Below, one piece after another: positions 1-8,848 of a stretch of 64,000 bases of DNA. The DNA is from Myxococcales bacterium (lineage in GTDB: Bacteria; Myxococcota_A; UBA9042), in contig SHZF01000012.1 of assembly GCA_009692425.1 (NCBI GenBank), forward strand, positions 35,070 through 99,069, in the 5' to 3' direction. A model generated the notes under the pieces. The model was given only the letters and a program-made list of their open reading frames with translations. It was not told the origin of the DNA and made no database searches. A program made the position numbers and the translations under genes. Every line of letters begins with the position of its first letter. Position 1 is the stretch's first letter.

Positions 1-2262
1 GCACTGCTCGCACTGGTTCGCGGACGGCACCTGCCACAGCTGGCTGGTCACGGTGTTGCCGACCTGGACCTCGACCTGGACGTCACCTCCACCGGGCAGG
101 TAGTCGGCGTCCGTCCCGGCCGCGTTCCACCGATACGCGTGGTACTCGAAACCCGCCGCCGTGCGCTTGATGAAGCGAGTCTCGACCGGTTTCCCCGACT
201 TCTGTGCGCCGGGGTCGCCGAGGCCGAAGTGCTTGATCGCCAGCGCTCCCACCGGCAGCGTCCACGGCGCAAAGTCGTCGGCCGGCGCCTGCAGCGGTCC
301 CGGCTTGCCCGGCGTCGGCACCGCACCGGGCGGCAGCACGAGCCAGCGCAGCTTGTTCGCGCCATCGGACCACAGCGGCGCGCGCACCTCGTAGGGCAGC
401 AGGCCGGCCGCGGGCGTCAGCTTCTTGAGGTCCGTGAAGCACCCAGTCTCGCTGAGTTTCTGCGGAAAAGCCGGCCCCGCGACCGGTTGCGCCTTGGTCT
501 GCACCACCTTCCACAGCGTCGTCGGCGGGAACAGGCTGGCGACATACAGTTCGCCGTCGCGATCCTCGCCGAACGAGGCCGGGTTCACCGTCGAGTCGAC
601 TAGTTCCGTCATCGCCCAGCCCGCGCCGGCTGGCGCAGGCGTCACCGACCAGACCCGCCCGCTGCCGTAGTCGGCGAACAGGTATGCGCCATACAGCGAC
701 GGATTCTCGTTGCCGCGGTAGACATGCCCACCCGTCACCGACACGCCGACGTTGTGGTAGTACTCGGCGACGGGCAGTTCGAGGCCGTCTTGCTTGCAGT
801 TGGCCGCGTTGTAGCAATGCGCGCCTTCCATGATGCTCCAGCCGTAGTTGGCGCCTTTCTTCAGGATGTCGATCTCCTCCCACAGCCCTTGCCCAACGTC
901 GCCGATCCACACGGTGCCGGTGACACGGTCCACGCTGAAGCGCCACGGATTGCGCAGGCCGGTCGCGTAGATTTCAGGCAGGTACGCCGCGTTGCCGACG
1001 AATGGATTGTCTGCCGGGATGCCGTAGCCCTTGCCCGGCGCCGGCTTGTCGACGTCGAGCCGCAGCATCTTGCCAAGCAGTTGCTTCTTGTCTTGCCCCG
1101 CGAGCAACGGATCGCCGCCGCCGCCGCCGTCGCCCATGCCGATGAGCAGGTAGCCGGCCTTGTCGAACTGGAGTTGGCCGCCGTCGTGGTTCGTGTAGGG
1201 CTGCGCAATCTGGACCACGACCTTGGCCGAAGCCGGGTCCGCCACCTCGGGGTCCGCGGCAAACGTCGTGTATTCGGCGACGACCGTGTCGAACTTGGCG
1301 CCAGAAGTCGTGTAGTTGATGTAGAATTTCCGATTCTTCTTGAACTTCGGGTGGAACGCGACGCTCAGCAATCCACCCTCGCCGGCGGTCGAGACCTTCG
1401 GCTTGATGTCGAGTACGAGTTTTGAAGTCGCCACGTTGGGGTCATTGACGAACAAGCGGATCTCGCCGGGCCGAGACACGTAGACGATGCGGTTGCTGCC
1501 GTCGGGAAAAGGGGTCAGGTGGATGGGCTGCACCGCCTTGAGCTTCTCGAACCACGGCACGAGTGCAATCGCCGTCGCCTTGGGCAGCGCGCCGTCGAGC
1601 TTGCAGGGGCTCTGGCCGAGGCCCGCCGGCAGCGTGCACCCGGTCGCGGGGCCGGGCTGGCACTTGCCCTGGGCGCAGGCATCGCCGGCGGTGCACGGGT
1701 CGCCATCGACGCAAGGCTGGCCCGCAGGCGAAGGCGTGGCGACGCAGCCGACGCTCGGGTTGCAGGTGTCGGTCGTGCACGCGTTGCCGTCGTTGCATTG
1801 GGCGGGGATGCACTTGGGCGACAGATCGGGCGGGACGTCGATGGCGGCGGCGTCGGGCGGGGCGACCCCATCAGGCCCGACAGCGCCATCGGGCAGCGCG
1901 GAAAGATCAGGCAACACGACTGCGTCGGGGAACACTGCAGCGTCGGGGAACACTGCAGCGTCGGGGAACACTGCGGCGTCGGGGAACACTGCGGCGTCGG
2001 GCAACATGACTGCATCGGGCATTGCCGCGGCATCCATTGGCGGCGCGGCGACCTCGATGCCAACCGGGCCGTCGGCGGCGGCCGGCACGTCGGCGCCCCC
2101 ATCGGCCTGCACTGCGCCATCCCCTGCGAGGCTGTCTGGTGGCACCACGGGTGCATCGGCCGCGCTGGTCCCGGCGCCCGCCGTCGCAGCGATCGGCCCC
2201 ACGCACGCCGTTGCCGCCAGCCAAACGCACGAGGCTGCCCCTGTGCCGAATCGTGCCGCCAT
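1..2262 (-). CDS. Secreted PQQ-type glucose/sorbosone dehydrogenase-like protein, partial (3' end missing)
   Basis: An open frame of about 754 codons runs from an ATG at 2262 off the left edge, so the C-terminus is missing. In order it shows a hydrophobic N-terminus; an Ala/Pro/Asp-rich stretch with near-identical PDAAVF repeats (about residues 80-115); a Cys-rich linker (about 150-205) with CNDGNACTTDTC; a beta-propeller-like dehydrogenase region (about 225-560) with motifs NHDGGQL, GMGDGGGGGDP, GLRNPWRFS and DVGQG typical of the GSDH/sorbosone dehydrogenase family; and a further region beginning LSETGCFTDL with LWSDGANKLRW, which resembles a module found after such propellers or in secreted cytochrome-like proteins. 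The family oxidises sugars or other polyols outside the cytoplasm. The real substrate and the cofactor are not shown by the sequence. The Cys-rich linker is the same repeat type as in the large Cys-rich proteins elsewhere in this window. Confidence 0.85.
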   Translation of the reverse strand, partial: MAARFGTGAASCVWLAATACVGPIAATAGAGTSAADAPVVPPDSLAGDGAVQADGGADVPAAADGPVGIEVAAPPMDAAAMPDAVMLPDAAVFPDAAVFPDAAVFPDAAVFPDAVVLPDLSALPDGAVGPDGVAPPDAAAIDVPPDLSPKCIPAQCNDGNACTTDTCNPSVGCVATPSPAGQPCVDGDPCTAGDACAQGKCQPGPATGCTLPAGLGQSPCKLDGALPKATAIALVPWFEKLKAVQPIHLTPFPDGSNRIVYVSRPGEIRLFVNDPNVATSKLVLDIKPKVSTAGEGGLLSVAFHPKFKKNRKFYINYTTSGAKFDTVVAEYTTFAADPEVADPASAKVVVQIAQPYTNHDGGQLQFDKAGYLLIGMGDGGGGGDPLLAGQDKKQLLGKMLRLDVDKPAPGKGYGIPADNPFVGNAAYLPEIYATGLRNPWRFSVDRVTGTVWIGDVGQGLWEEIDILKKGANYGWSIMEGAHCYNAANCKQDGLELPVAEYYHNVGVSVTGGHVYRGNENPSLYGAYLFADYGSGRVWSVTPAPAGAGWAMTELVDSTVNPASFGEDRDGELYVASLFPPTTLWKVVQTKAQPVAGPAFPQKLSETGCFTDLKKLTPAAGLLPYEVRAPLWSDGANKLRWLVLPPGAVPTPGKPGPLQAPADDFAPWTLPVGALAIKHFGLGDPGAQKSGKPVETRFIKRTAAGFEYHAYRWNAAGTDADYLPGGGDVQVEVQVGNTVTSQLWQVPSANQCEQC
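1922..2011. repeat. 18-bp in-frame tandem repeat
   Basis: About five copies of an 18-bp unit (gcgtcggggaacactgca and variants) lie inside the dehydrogenase-like gene and encode the repeating hexapeptide PDAAVF. The copies are nearly identical at the DNA level, so the copy number is likely to vary by slippage. The repeat lies in the low-complexity linker after the signal region, not in the enzyme domain. Confidence 0.85.
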
Positions 2263-2340
2263 TGCCTTCCCGCCGCGAGCCGGTAGTCGGCGGCCACCCC
2301 GGCACTGTAGACAGACTCGCGTCGGGGTGCCAGAGTGGCG

Positions 2341-2402
2341 GCGCACGGCGTGACATTCGCCCCAGACTGGCTGCGCACGGCGTGACATCCGCCCCAGACT
2401 GC
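2341..2402. repeat. Tandem 32-bp direct repeat in a divergent promoter region
   Basis: Two adjacent copies (2341-2372 and 2373-2402) begin gcgcacggcgtgacat and end gccccagactg, with one internal mismatch. They sit between the start codons of divergent genes at 2262 (-) and 2452 (+), where promoters and operators are expected. A regulatory role is inference only. Confidence 0.7.
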
Positions 2403-2451
2403 GCTATCGAGCGCCCCCCTTGCGGGACAAGCTCCCGTCGCCCGAGCGAAC

Positions 2452-3162
2452 ATGGCGGACGCCGTTCTTACGCCTGACTCCGCCCCCTCGCCCGGCCCCG
2501 TCCTGTCGCCCGATTTGGCGCCGCTGCCTGTAGCCGCAGGCCTCCCCAGGCGCCACGGCGAAGTACCCCTGCCGCTCGTCTACGGTCTGTTCCTCGTGTC
2601 GGGCTTCGCCGCGCTCATCTACCAGGTCGTCTGGCAGCGCAGCCTCTACGCCATCTACGGCGTCAACATCGAGTCGGTCACGATTGTCGTCGCCGCCTTC
2701 ATGCTCGGCCTCGGCCTCGGCAGCTTCGCGGGTGGCGCGGCCTCGAACCGGCCCGGGCGCGATTTGCTGTTGTGGTTCGCGGGCATCGAGCTGACCATCG
2801 GCGGTTTCGGCGCGATCTCGTTGCAGCTGTTCCACGCAGTCGGCGCGTTCACCGCGGGCCAGGGCGGCGGCGTTACGTTTGCGTCGACGTTCCTGCTCGT
2901 GCTGGTGCCGACGATGTTCATGGGCGCCACGTTGCCGCTGCTCGTTGCCCACGGCGTGCGCCACACGGGCAACGTCGGCCGCTCGGTCGGCATGCTGTAC
3001 TTCACGAACACGCTGGGCTCGGCGTTGGCGGCGTTCGCGACGGCCATCTTCTTGATGGGCAAGCTCGGCCAGCAGCGCACGGTGTGGTTCGCGGCGGCCT
3101 GCAATGTGGCAGTCGGGCTCGCCGTGCTGGGCTGGCGCGCGCTCGACCGGCGCGGCCCGTAG
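2452..3162 (+). CDS. Membrane half of a fused transporter/spermidine-synthase-like protein (N-terminal part)
   Basis: This 236-residue protein has a short polar N-terminus and then several hydrophobic helices. The first helix block reads FAALIYQVVWQRSLYAIYG, followed by AFMLGLGLGSFAGG, the signature of the membrane domain in 'fused MFS/spermidine synthase' proteins. It ends at an amber codon (3160-3162). The next gene begins six bases later in the same reading frame, and its first helix repeats the same signature (ALSYEILWFRVYAFATG). Together the two would make one protein of about 760 residues, the usual size of the fused family. The function of the fused family is poorly known. Either the gene is truly split into two polypeptides or the stop is read through or is an error. 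Confidence 0.8.
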   Translation: MADAVLTPDSAPSPGPVLSPDLAPLPVAAGLPRRHGEVPLPLVYGLFLVSGFAALIYQVVWQRSLYAIYGVNIESVTIVVAAFMLGLGLGSFAGGAASNRPGRDLLLWFAGIELTIGGFGAISLQLFHAVGAFTAGQGGGVTFASTFLLVLVPTMFMGATLPLLVAHGVRHTGNVGRSVGMLYFTNTLGSALAAFATAIFLMGKLGQQRTVWFAAACNVAVGLAVLGWRALDRRGP

Positions 3163-3168
3163 CCACCG

Positions 3169-4737
3169 ATGGACTTTCGCTTGGCGCTGGTCGTGGCGGG
3201 GCTGGCGGGCTTCGTAGCGCTGTCTTACGAAATCCTGTGGTTCCGCGTCTACGCGTTTGCCACCGGCGCGTCGGCGTCGGGCTTCGGCGTGCTGTTGGGC
3301 GCCTACCTCGCCGGCGTCGCGTTCGGCTCGCTGGGTGCCCGGCGCATCGGCAACGTGGCGCGTGGCCAGGTCGATGACCCGCGGCGCGCGCTGCCCGGTC
3401 ACCTGGCCCTGGTCGCCAACGTGTTGGCGTGGGCGGTCATCCCGTGCGTCGCCCACAGCCTGAAGCACGTCGGCTTCGTGGTCACGCTGCCGCTGGTCGC
3501 GCTGGCCGCGGGCGTGATGGGGGCGCTGCTGCCGGTGTTGAGCCACCTCGGCATCGACCCCGACGCGCGCGCCGGGTCGCGGCTGTCGCACCTCTACCTT
3601 GCGAACATCGTCGGCTGCGCGCTGGGGTCGCTCGGCACGGGCTTCGTGCTGCTGGATCGGCTCGCGCTGCCCCACGCCGCGCTCGCCATCGCCGGGGCCG
3701 GTGCCGGGCTGGCGCTGCTGCTCTACACACGCCTGCCGCTGCCGCGCTCGCTGCGGTTGCGCGGGGCGGCCCTCACGCTGGCCGGTGCAGTCGCTATCGT
3801 CGCCCTCCACGGCGTGGCGTTCGACCGCGTGTACGAGCGACTGCAATTCAAGCGGTCCGACCACGGCGAGCGCTTCGCCCACATCATCGAGACGCGCTCG
3901 GGCGTGATCACGGTGACGCAGGCGGGCTCCATCTTCGGTGGCGGCATGTACGACGGCGTGTTCTCGACGTCACTTTTCCCCGACCGCAACCGGCTGGCGC
4001 GGGCCTACCTGCTGCCGGCCTTGCACCCAGCGCCGCGCGAGGTGCTCATGGTAGGGCTCGCGTCCGGGTCGTGGGCCCAGGTGGTCGCGCACCTGCCCGG
4101 CGTCGCGCGGCTGACGATCGTCGAAATCAACCCCGGCTACTTAAACCTCGTGGGGCGCTATCCGCAGACGGCGAGCCTGCTGGCCAACCCCAAGGTCGAG
4201 ATCGTGATCGACGACGGCCGGCGCTGGCTCAACGCCCACCCGGAGCGGCACTTCGATCTGATCGTGCAGAACACGACCTGGCACTGGCGGGCGCAGATCA
4301 CTGGCTTGTTGTCGCGCGAATACCTTGAGTTGCTGCGAGCGCGGATGTTGCCGGGCGGCGTGGCGTATTGGAACACGACCGACTCGGGCCACGCCCAAAA
4401 GACCGGCTGCGCCACGTATGCCCACGGCCTGCGCTACCAGAACTTCGTCGCCGTGTCGGACGCGCCGATCGTGCCGGACGCGGATCGGCTGCACGCGGCG
4501 CTCGCCGGCTGGGAGATCGACGGGGTCAAGGTCGTCGACGACACCCGCTGGCCGGGCAGCGCGCAGCAGCGCGACGCCTTGGTGGCGCTCGTGCGTGGGG
4601 GCGTCGCAGCCGGCGGCCCCGACGCGAGCATCGAAGGGTGTGCGAGCATCCTGGCGCGCACCCAGAACGACCCGGTGGTGACCGACGACAACATGGTGGT
4701 CGAGTTCTCCCGAAAGTGGGGGCAGCAGCCCGAATGA
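3169..4737 (+). CDS. Membrane-anchored spermidine-synthase-like protein (C-terminal part)
   Basis: A 522-residue product. Residues 1-220 are hydrophobic helices starting with a second copy of the ILWFRVYAF signature seen in the upstream gene. Residues of about 230-500 form a Rossmann-type aminopropyltransferase-like domain with LMVGLASGSWAQ (AdoMet-binding loop), LTIVEINPGYLNL, VIDDGRRWL and FDLIVQNTT, the landmarks of spermidine synthase-like folds. The ATG lies six bases after the upstream gene's TAG in the same frame and has no clear Shine-Dalgarno sequence, so translation may depend on reinitiation or readthrough. Whether it makes polyamines or modifies another substrate cannot be told. 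Confidence 0.8.
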   Translation: MDFRLALVVAGLAGFVALSYEILWFRVYAFATGASASGFGVLLGAYLAGVAFGSLGARRIGNVARGQVDDPRRALPGHLALVANVLAWAVIPCVAHSLKHVGFVVTLPLVALAAGVMGALLPVLSHLGIDPDARAGSRLSHLYLANIVGCALGSLGTGFVLLDRLALPHAALAIAGAGAGLALLLYTRLPLPRSLRLRGAALTLAGAVAIVALHGVAFDRVYERLQFKRSDHGERFAHIIETRSGVITVTQAGSIFGGGMYDGVFSTSLFPDRNRLARAYLLPALHPAPREVLMVGLASGSWAQVVAHLPGVARLTIVEINPGYLNLVGRYPQTASLLANPKVEIVIDDGRRWLNAHPERHFDLIVQNTTWHWRAQITGLLSREYLELLRARMLPGGVAYWNTTDSGHAQKTGCATYAHGLRYQNFVAVSDAPIVPDADRLHAALAGWEIDGVKVVDDTRWPGSAQQRDALVALVRGGVAAGGPDASIEGCASILARTQNDPVVTDDNMVVEFSRKWGQQPE

Positions 4738-4815
4738 CCCGCGACCCGCGCGCCGTGTTGTCGGCGGCGTCCCTCGTGCGATCTTGCCACTCTGCAAAGG
4801 GGCAATGCCGTGCGT

Positions 4816-6054
4816 TCAGTTCGCCGTGGTCGGGGCCGCCAGCTCCACTGGCGCACCGGTATCCACCCGCGCCCCCAAGGCGATCCAGCGCCCCAGCAAG
4901 TCCCGCTCCGCTTGGGTCATGCACGTCTTGTTCACCAACGGCATGGTCTTCTGGTCGACCGCGCGGACTTGGATGCGCGCGGCAAAGCCCTTGATCTGGG
5001 TCGGCGTGTCCATCATCACGCCGTTGGGCGCCAGCCGGTACACGTCATCGGTCGGGCGCGCCGAGTGGCACGGTTGGCAGCGCTGGTGGACGACCGCAGC
5101 CACGTCGGCAAACGCCACCGGGCCGCTGGGCACCGGCGGCGGCGGCGGCGGCTTCGTCATTGCATACACGATGCCCACGCCCACCAGCGTCACGGCCAGT
5201 GCGCCGCCGACCGCGCGACGAGAACCGTGCTCGGCCACATTGACCAGATACTTGACCAACCCCGACGCCACGCCGAGGACGGCGAGGACCGCCCAGTTCC
5301 ACTCGGCGCTGTACGTCATCGGAAAGTGGTTGCTGATCATGATGAACAGCACCAGGTACGTCATGTAGTGGTTGTGGCGCGACCGCGTCTTGGCGGCGAG
5401 GCCCAGCGACCAGTCGGCTTTCTGGCCCAACCGCGTCGCTTCGATCATGCCTTTCTGCGACGGCACGATGTGCAGCCACACGTTCGCGACCATGCACGTG
5501 CCCATCAGTGCGCCGGTGTGGATGAAGGCCGCGCGCCCCGAGAACACTTGCGCGTAGGCCCAAGCCGCCGCAACGAGCCCCGCAAACGACAGCACCAACG
5601 CCGGTGTGCCGCCCGCCACGCGCCCGAGCGGCGTGCGCCACAGCACATCATACGCGAGGAGTCCGGCGACGAGGCTGCCGATGCCATACAGCACCGCCGT
5701 GGCGTGCGACAGGTTGGCGACGTCGGCATCGACGAGGAAGGCGCCGTCGCCCAGGTAGTACACGACGACGAGCAGGCAGAAGCCCGAAATCCACGTGAAC
5801 GTGGCCTCCCACACGAACCAGTGCAATACAGGCGGTAGCTCGGCGGGCTTGAGGTAGACCTTTTCGACCTTGTAGAAGCCGCCGGAGTGGACCATCCACA
5901 GCCGGCCGTCGAGCCATTCGGGCTTGCCGTCAGGGCGTTCGAGCGCGTTGTCGAGCCAGTGGAAGAAGATCGACGTGCCGATCCACATGATGCCGGCGAT
6001 CATATGGAACCAGCGCAGCAGCAGGTTCGTCCAGTCGTGCAGCGTCGGGTCCAT
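4816..6054 (-). CDS. puuD: Membrane urate oxidase, PuuD type, with C-terminal cytochrome c domain
   Basis: This 412-residue protein begins MDPTLHDWTNLLLRWFHMIA and has about eight membrane helices, including IAGIMWIGTSIFFHWLDNAL, characteristic of the urate hydroxylase N-terminal family (Urate_ox_N, PuuD). The last 100 residues form a soluble cytochrome c domain with the heme motif CQPCH and a possible Met ligand in KTMPLVN. PuuD oxidises urate to 5-hydroxyisourate and passes electrons to the respiratory chain through its own cytochrome. No other uric-acid pathway gene is in the window. The gene follows an unknown helical protein (6083-7228) with a 28-base gap, suggesting one transcript. Family assignment is firm; activity in this organism is inferred. 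Confidence 0.87.
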   Translation of the reverse strand: MDPTLHDWTNLLLRWFHMIAGIMWIGTSIFFHWLDNALERPDGKPEWLDGRLWMVHSGGFYKVEKVYLKPAELPPVLHWFVWEATFTWISGFCLLVVVYYLGDGAFLVDADVANLSHATAVLYGIGSLVAGLLAYDVLWRTPLGRVAGGTPALVLSFAGLVAAAWAYAQVFSGRAAFIHTGALMGTCMVANVWLHIVPSQKGMIEATRLGQKADWSLGLAAKTRSRHNHYMTYLVLFIMISNHFPMTYSAEWNWAVLAVLGVASGLVKYLVNVAEHGSRRAVGGALAVTLVGVGIVYAMTKPPPPPPVPSGPVAFADVAAVVHQRCQPCHSARPTDDVYRLAPNGVMMDTPTQIKGFAARIQVRAVDQKTMPLVNKTCMTQAERDLLGRWIALGARVDTGAPVELAAPTTAN

Positions 6055-6082
6055 CGGCAGCCTTCGGGAGTGGCAAGTGGGA

Positions 6083-7228
6083 TCAGGCGCGCAGCACGCC
6101 GAGGTGGCCGAGCAGGCCTTCGGTGACTGCGCGCAGGGTCGAGGCCACCGCGCCGTCGTCGAGCGTGCGGGCAGCCTCGGTGGCTTCAGTCAACGCGTCG
6201 AGCGCTTCGAGGGCACGGTCGTCGGCCAGGTAGAACGCCGCCATGGCGGTGGCCGCCATCAGGAAACCCGTAGAATCACCCAGGTCTTGCGCCGAGAGCA
6301 CCGCTTCGGCGAGCGCCTGCACGGCCGACGCCGACGAGTCGGCCATGCACACGTCGAACGGAAAGCCGAGCCACGGGTCGGGCTGCGCGTTCTGGCACAC
6401 CGCCTGGCGCGCGGCATCGACCGCGGAGTGGGCGTGGTTGACCGCGGCGCCGAAGTCTCCGGCCTGCATGGCGATACCGGCGATGCAGACCTGCAGGTTG
6501 GCGAGTTCGGCGTAGGCGCCGTGGAGGTCGGCGAGGCGGGCCGCTTCAATCAGCGCGAGTGCCGCCTGGGCCCGCAGTTGGGCGCGCAGGTAGAGTTGCG
6601 CGAGCGCGGCATGGCTGGCGTACGCGATAAACGACAGCGCATCGTCCCGGGGCAGTTCCAGGCGCCCGAGGTCGGCGAGCGCCTTGCGCAGGTTGGTCAG
6701 TTGGCCGGCCGCGCCGTACCAGGCGATGTGGGCGAGGCGCACGTCGGCTTCGAGCATCGGCAGGCGCTCGCTGGCGGACAACAGGGCCAGCGCGGCTTCG
6801 AGACGGCGGGCGTCCCGGGCGGCTTCGACGGGCTGGCCGACAGCGAGAAAGGGCAGCCGCTGGGAGCAGATCATCACCTGGGCGGCGATGTCGCCGGCTT
6901 CGACGGCGCGGTGCAGCGCGTGCTCCGACGCGGTCAGCCCAGGCGTCGTTTCGCGGGCGGCAAAGGCGGTGCGCGCGATCGCTGCGAGCATGCGCACTTC
7001 GATTTCGTTGGGGCAGTCGTCGCCGAGCGCGACGGCGATCTGGCGCACCTGTTGGAGCCACGCCGAGCGCGCTTGCACGTTCGACGAGAAAGGCGGAATC
7101 ACCTCGACCACGACGAGCATCGCCAGGGCGGCCGCGATGTCGTCCTCGCCCTGGACGGCGGCGCGATCGGCGTCGTCGAGCGTGTCGAGCAGTGCGGGCG
7201 GGAGGGCGGGGCGGTCCGGCGGGGTCAT
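6083..7228 (-). CDS. Helical (TPR-like) protein of unknown function
   Basis: The product is about 381 residues if started at the ATG at 7228 (MTPPDRPALP); an in-frame ATG at 7270 would add 14 residues. It is rich in Ala and Leu with repeated amphipathic helices (for example AALALLSASERLPMLEADVRLAHIAWYGAAGQ and ALDALTEATEAARTL), resembling tetratricopeptide-type helical hairpins. There is no signal peptide, membrane segment or catalytic motif. It lies directly upstream of the puuD-like gene on the same strand and probably shares its transcript. A scaffold role is possible but not shown. Confidence 0.7.
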   Translation of the reverse strand: MTPPDRPALPPALLDTLDDADRAAVQGEDDIAAALAMLVVVEVIPPFSSNVQARSAWLQQVRQIAVALGDDCPNEIEVRMLAAIARTAFAARETTPGLTASEHALHRAVEAGDIAAQVMICSQRLPFLAVGQPVEAARDARRLEAALALLSASERLPMLEADVRLAHIAWYGAAGQLTNLRKALADLGRLELPRDDALSFIAYASHAALAQLYLRAQLRAQAALALIEAARLADLHGAYAELANLQVCIAGIAMQAGDFGAAVNHAHSAVDAARQAVCQNAQPDPWLGFPFDVCMADSSASAVQALAEAVLSAQDLGDSTGFLMAATAMAAFYLADDRALEALDALTEATEAARTLDDGAVASTLRAVTEGLLGHLGVLRA

Positions 7229-7395
7229 TTGAGCGTCCAAGCTAGTCGATCGGGAGCATTGCACAGGCATCGAAACGGCGCGAGCGAGCCACCAAACTTG
7301 CTTGCACGCATCGACTTGCCCCGCAGTCTGCCCTACAGTCTCGCCGCACCGACGACCCGCGCGCGCAGCTTGCGCGTGCCCCGCGACCCCGACCC

Positions 7396-8046
7396 ATGCC
7401 CACGACGCCGACCCCCAAGCCCCTCGTCATCGGCATCGCAGGCGGCACGGGCGCCGGCAAGACGACGATTGCCCGCACGGTCGTCGAACAGTTGCCGCCG
7501 GGCGCCGTCACGCTCATCGAGCACGACGCCTACTACAAGGACTGGCCAGCGCTGGCGTTCGAGGAGCGTCAACAGGTCAACTACGATCACCCCGACAGCC
7601 TCGAAAGCGACCTGCTCGTGCGCCACCTCGACGCCCTGTGCCGTGGCGAGGCGGTCGAGCGCCCCAACTACGACTTCGTGCAGCACCGCCGCAGGGAGCA
7701 GACCACGCGCGTCGAGCCGTCGGCCGTCATCGTCGTCGAAGGCATTCTCATCTTCGCCGAGCCGGACCTGCGCAACCACTTCGACGTGAAGATCTTCGTG
7801 GAGACGCCGGCAGACATCCGCGTGCTGCGCCGCATCCGCCGCGACATCGAGCGCCGTGGGCGGGCGTTTGACGACGTGCGGCGCCAGTACCTCAAGACCG
7901 TGCGGCCGATGCACGAAGCGTTCGTCGAGCCGAGCCGTCGCTATGCCGATGTGATCATTCCAGAAGGCGGAAACCAGCGCGTAGCGGTCGAGTTGGTGGT
8001 CGAGCGCTTGCGCCGCGCGCTGGATCGCGGCGGTGCCGGGCTCTGA
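7396..8046 (+). CDS. udk: Uridine kinase
   Basis: A 216-residue cytoplasmic kinase of normal family length. The P-loop is GIAGGTGAGKTT near residue 15, followed by the uridine kinase landmarks HDAYYKD, NYDHPDSLE, PNYDFVQHRR and VVEGILIF, and the lid-region RRIRRDIERRGR. It phosphorylates uridine and cytidine to the monophosphates in pyrimidine salvage. The start ATG follows a 167-base divergent gap. Its 3' end precedes the YaeQ-like gene by about 73 bases on the same strand. Confidence 0.95.
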   Translation: MPTTPTPKPLVIGIAGGTGAGKTTIARTVVEQLPPGAVTLIEHDAYYKDWPALAFEERQQVNYDHPDSLESDLLVRHLDALCRGEAVERPNYDFVQHRRREQTTRVEPSAVIVVEGILIFAEPDLRNHFDVKIFVETPADIRVLRRIRRDIERRGRAFDDVRRQYLKTVRPMHEAFVEPSRRYADVIIPEGGNQRVAVELVVERLRRALDRGGAGL

Positions 8047-8119
8047 CCGCGTTCGCCACGGCAGGCACATTGGCGTACACTGCCGCGCCTCGCCGCCACC
8101 CGTGCGGCTGCGCGTTGCC

Positions 8120-8704
8120 ATGTCGGCCCCGTTCCGCTGTCAGGTTCGCCTGCAGCTCTCAGATCTTGACCGGGGCATCTACGCCACTCGCGTGATTACG
8201 TGCGCCCAGTTTCCCGACGAACCCGACGAACACGTGCTGCTGCGCTTTCTCGCCCATGTGCTTTTCTTCGACGAGCGCCTTGAAGACGCCCAGGGCTGGC
8301 TCGACCCCCACCGGCCCGACCTGTGGGCCACCGACCTGACCGGCGTGACGACCCTGTGGATTGAAGTCGGGCCGCCGCCGATGAAGCGCTTGGCCAAGGC
8401 GCTCGCTCGCAGCAAGGGCGTACGTTGTGTCGCCCTGTTTGCGGACCCCGTCGAGGCCGCCACGTTCCGGGCCGCCGTGCTGGCCGAACGGCCGCGCCAC
8501 ATCGAGAACTTGGAACTCCATCTGGTGCCGCAGGAATTCCTCTCCTGGCTCGAGGGCATCGGCCACCGCAGCATGAACTGGTCGGCGACGCTGACGGAAG
8601 GGACGCTGTACCTCGACAGCGACGGCGAAACGAACCAGTGCATACCGGAGCGCCTGCCGGCCCTGGCGACGGCCCACCGCGGCGGGGTGCAACTGCACGT
8701 TTGA
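8120..8704 (+). CDS. YaeQ family protein
   Basis: A 194-residue protein. The ATG at 8120 (MSAPFRCQVRL) gives the usual YaeQ length; an upstream ATG at 8033 overlaps udk and would add an unrelated tail. Family features include LSDLDRGIYATRVIT near the start, PDEPDEHVLLRFLA, DGWLDPHRPDLWATD-like sequence and WIEVGPP. YaeQ proteins have a PD-(D/E)XK-related fold, and their role is uncertain. The TGA stop is also the first base position of an inverted-repeat element (8704-8786). Confidence 0.88.
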   Translation: MSAPFRCQVRLQLSDLDRGIYATRVITCAQFPDEPDEHVLLRFLAHVLFFDERLEDAQGWLDPHRPDLWATDLTGVTTLWIEVGPPPMKRLAKALARSKGVRCVALFADPVEAATFRAAVLAERPRHIENLELHLVPQEFLSWLEGIGHRSMNWSATLTEGTLYLDSDGETNQCIPERLPALATAHRGGVQLHV

Positions 8705-8786
8705 TACCAAATCCCTTGAATTCGGCTCGCTGCTCGCTCGCCGCGTTCGTCGCGAGCCCTCGATCCGCTGCGGCGGGCTTTGGTAT
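8704..8786 (+). repeat. Stop-codon-anchored inverted-repeat element, copy A (short form)
   Basis: An 83-bp element with termini ATACCAAATCCC and (reverse complement) ATACCAAAGCCC. Its first A is the last base of the yaeQ TGA. An inner inverted repeat (GGCTCGC/GCGAGCC) allows a nested hairpin. It lacks the roughly 70-bp centre present in copies B (11470-11620) and C (17182-17342). It encodes nothing obvious. It could be a miniature transposable (MITE/REP-like) element or a folded RNA 3' end. Confidence 0.8.
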
Positions 8787-8848
8787 GGGCGGAGTTTCCA
8801 TCGTTCCGTCTCGCCCGAACCGCGCCGCGTGCGCACTCCGGACCCGCC

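Noticed and set aside
2404..3882. 492-codon minus-strand open frame over the transporter/synthase genes
   Set aside because: Gln/Arg/Glu-rich and without motifs, while the plus strand encodes recognisable membrane signatures.
5924..7789. 621-codon plus-strand open frame over puuD and udk
   Set aside because: Antisense to puuD and the helical gene and out of frame with udk; no domain seen.
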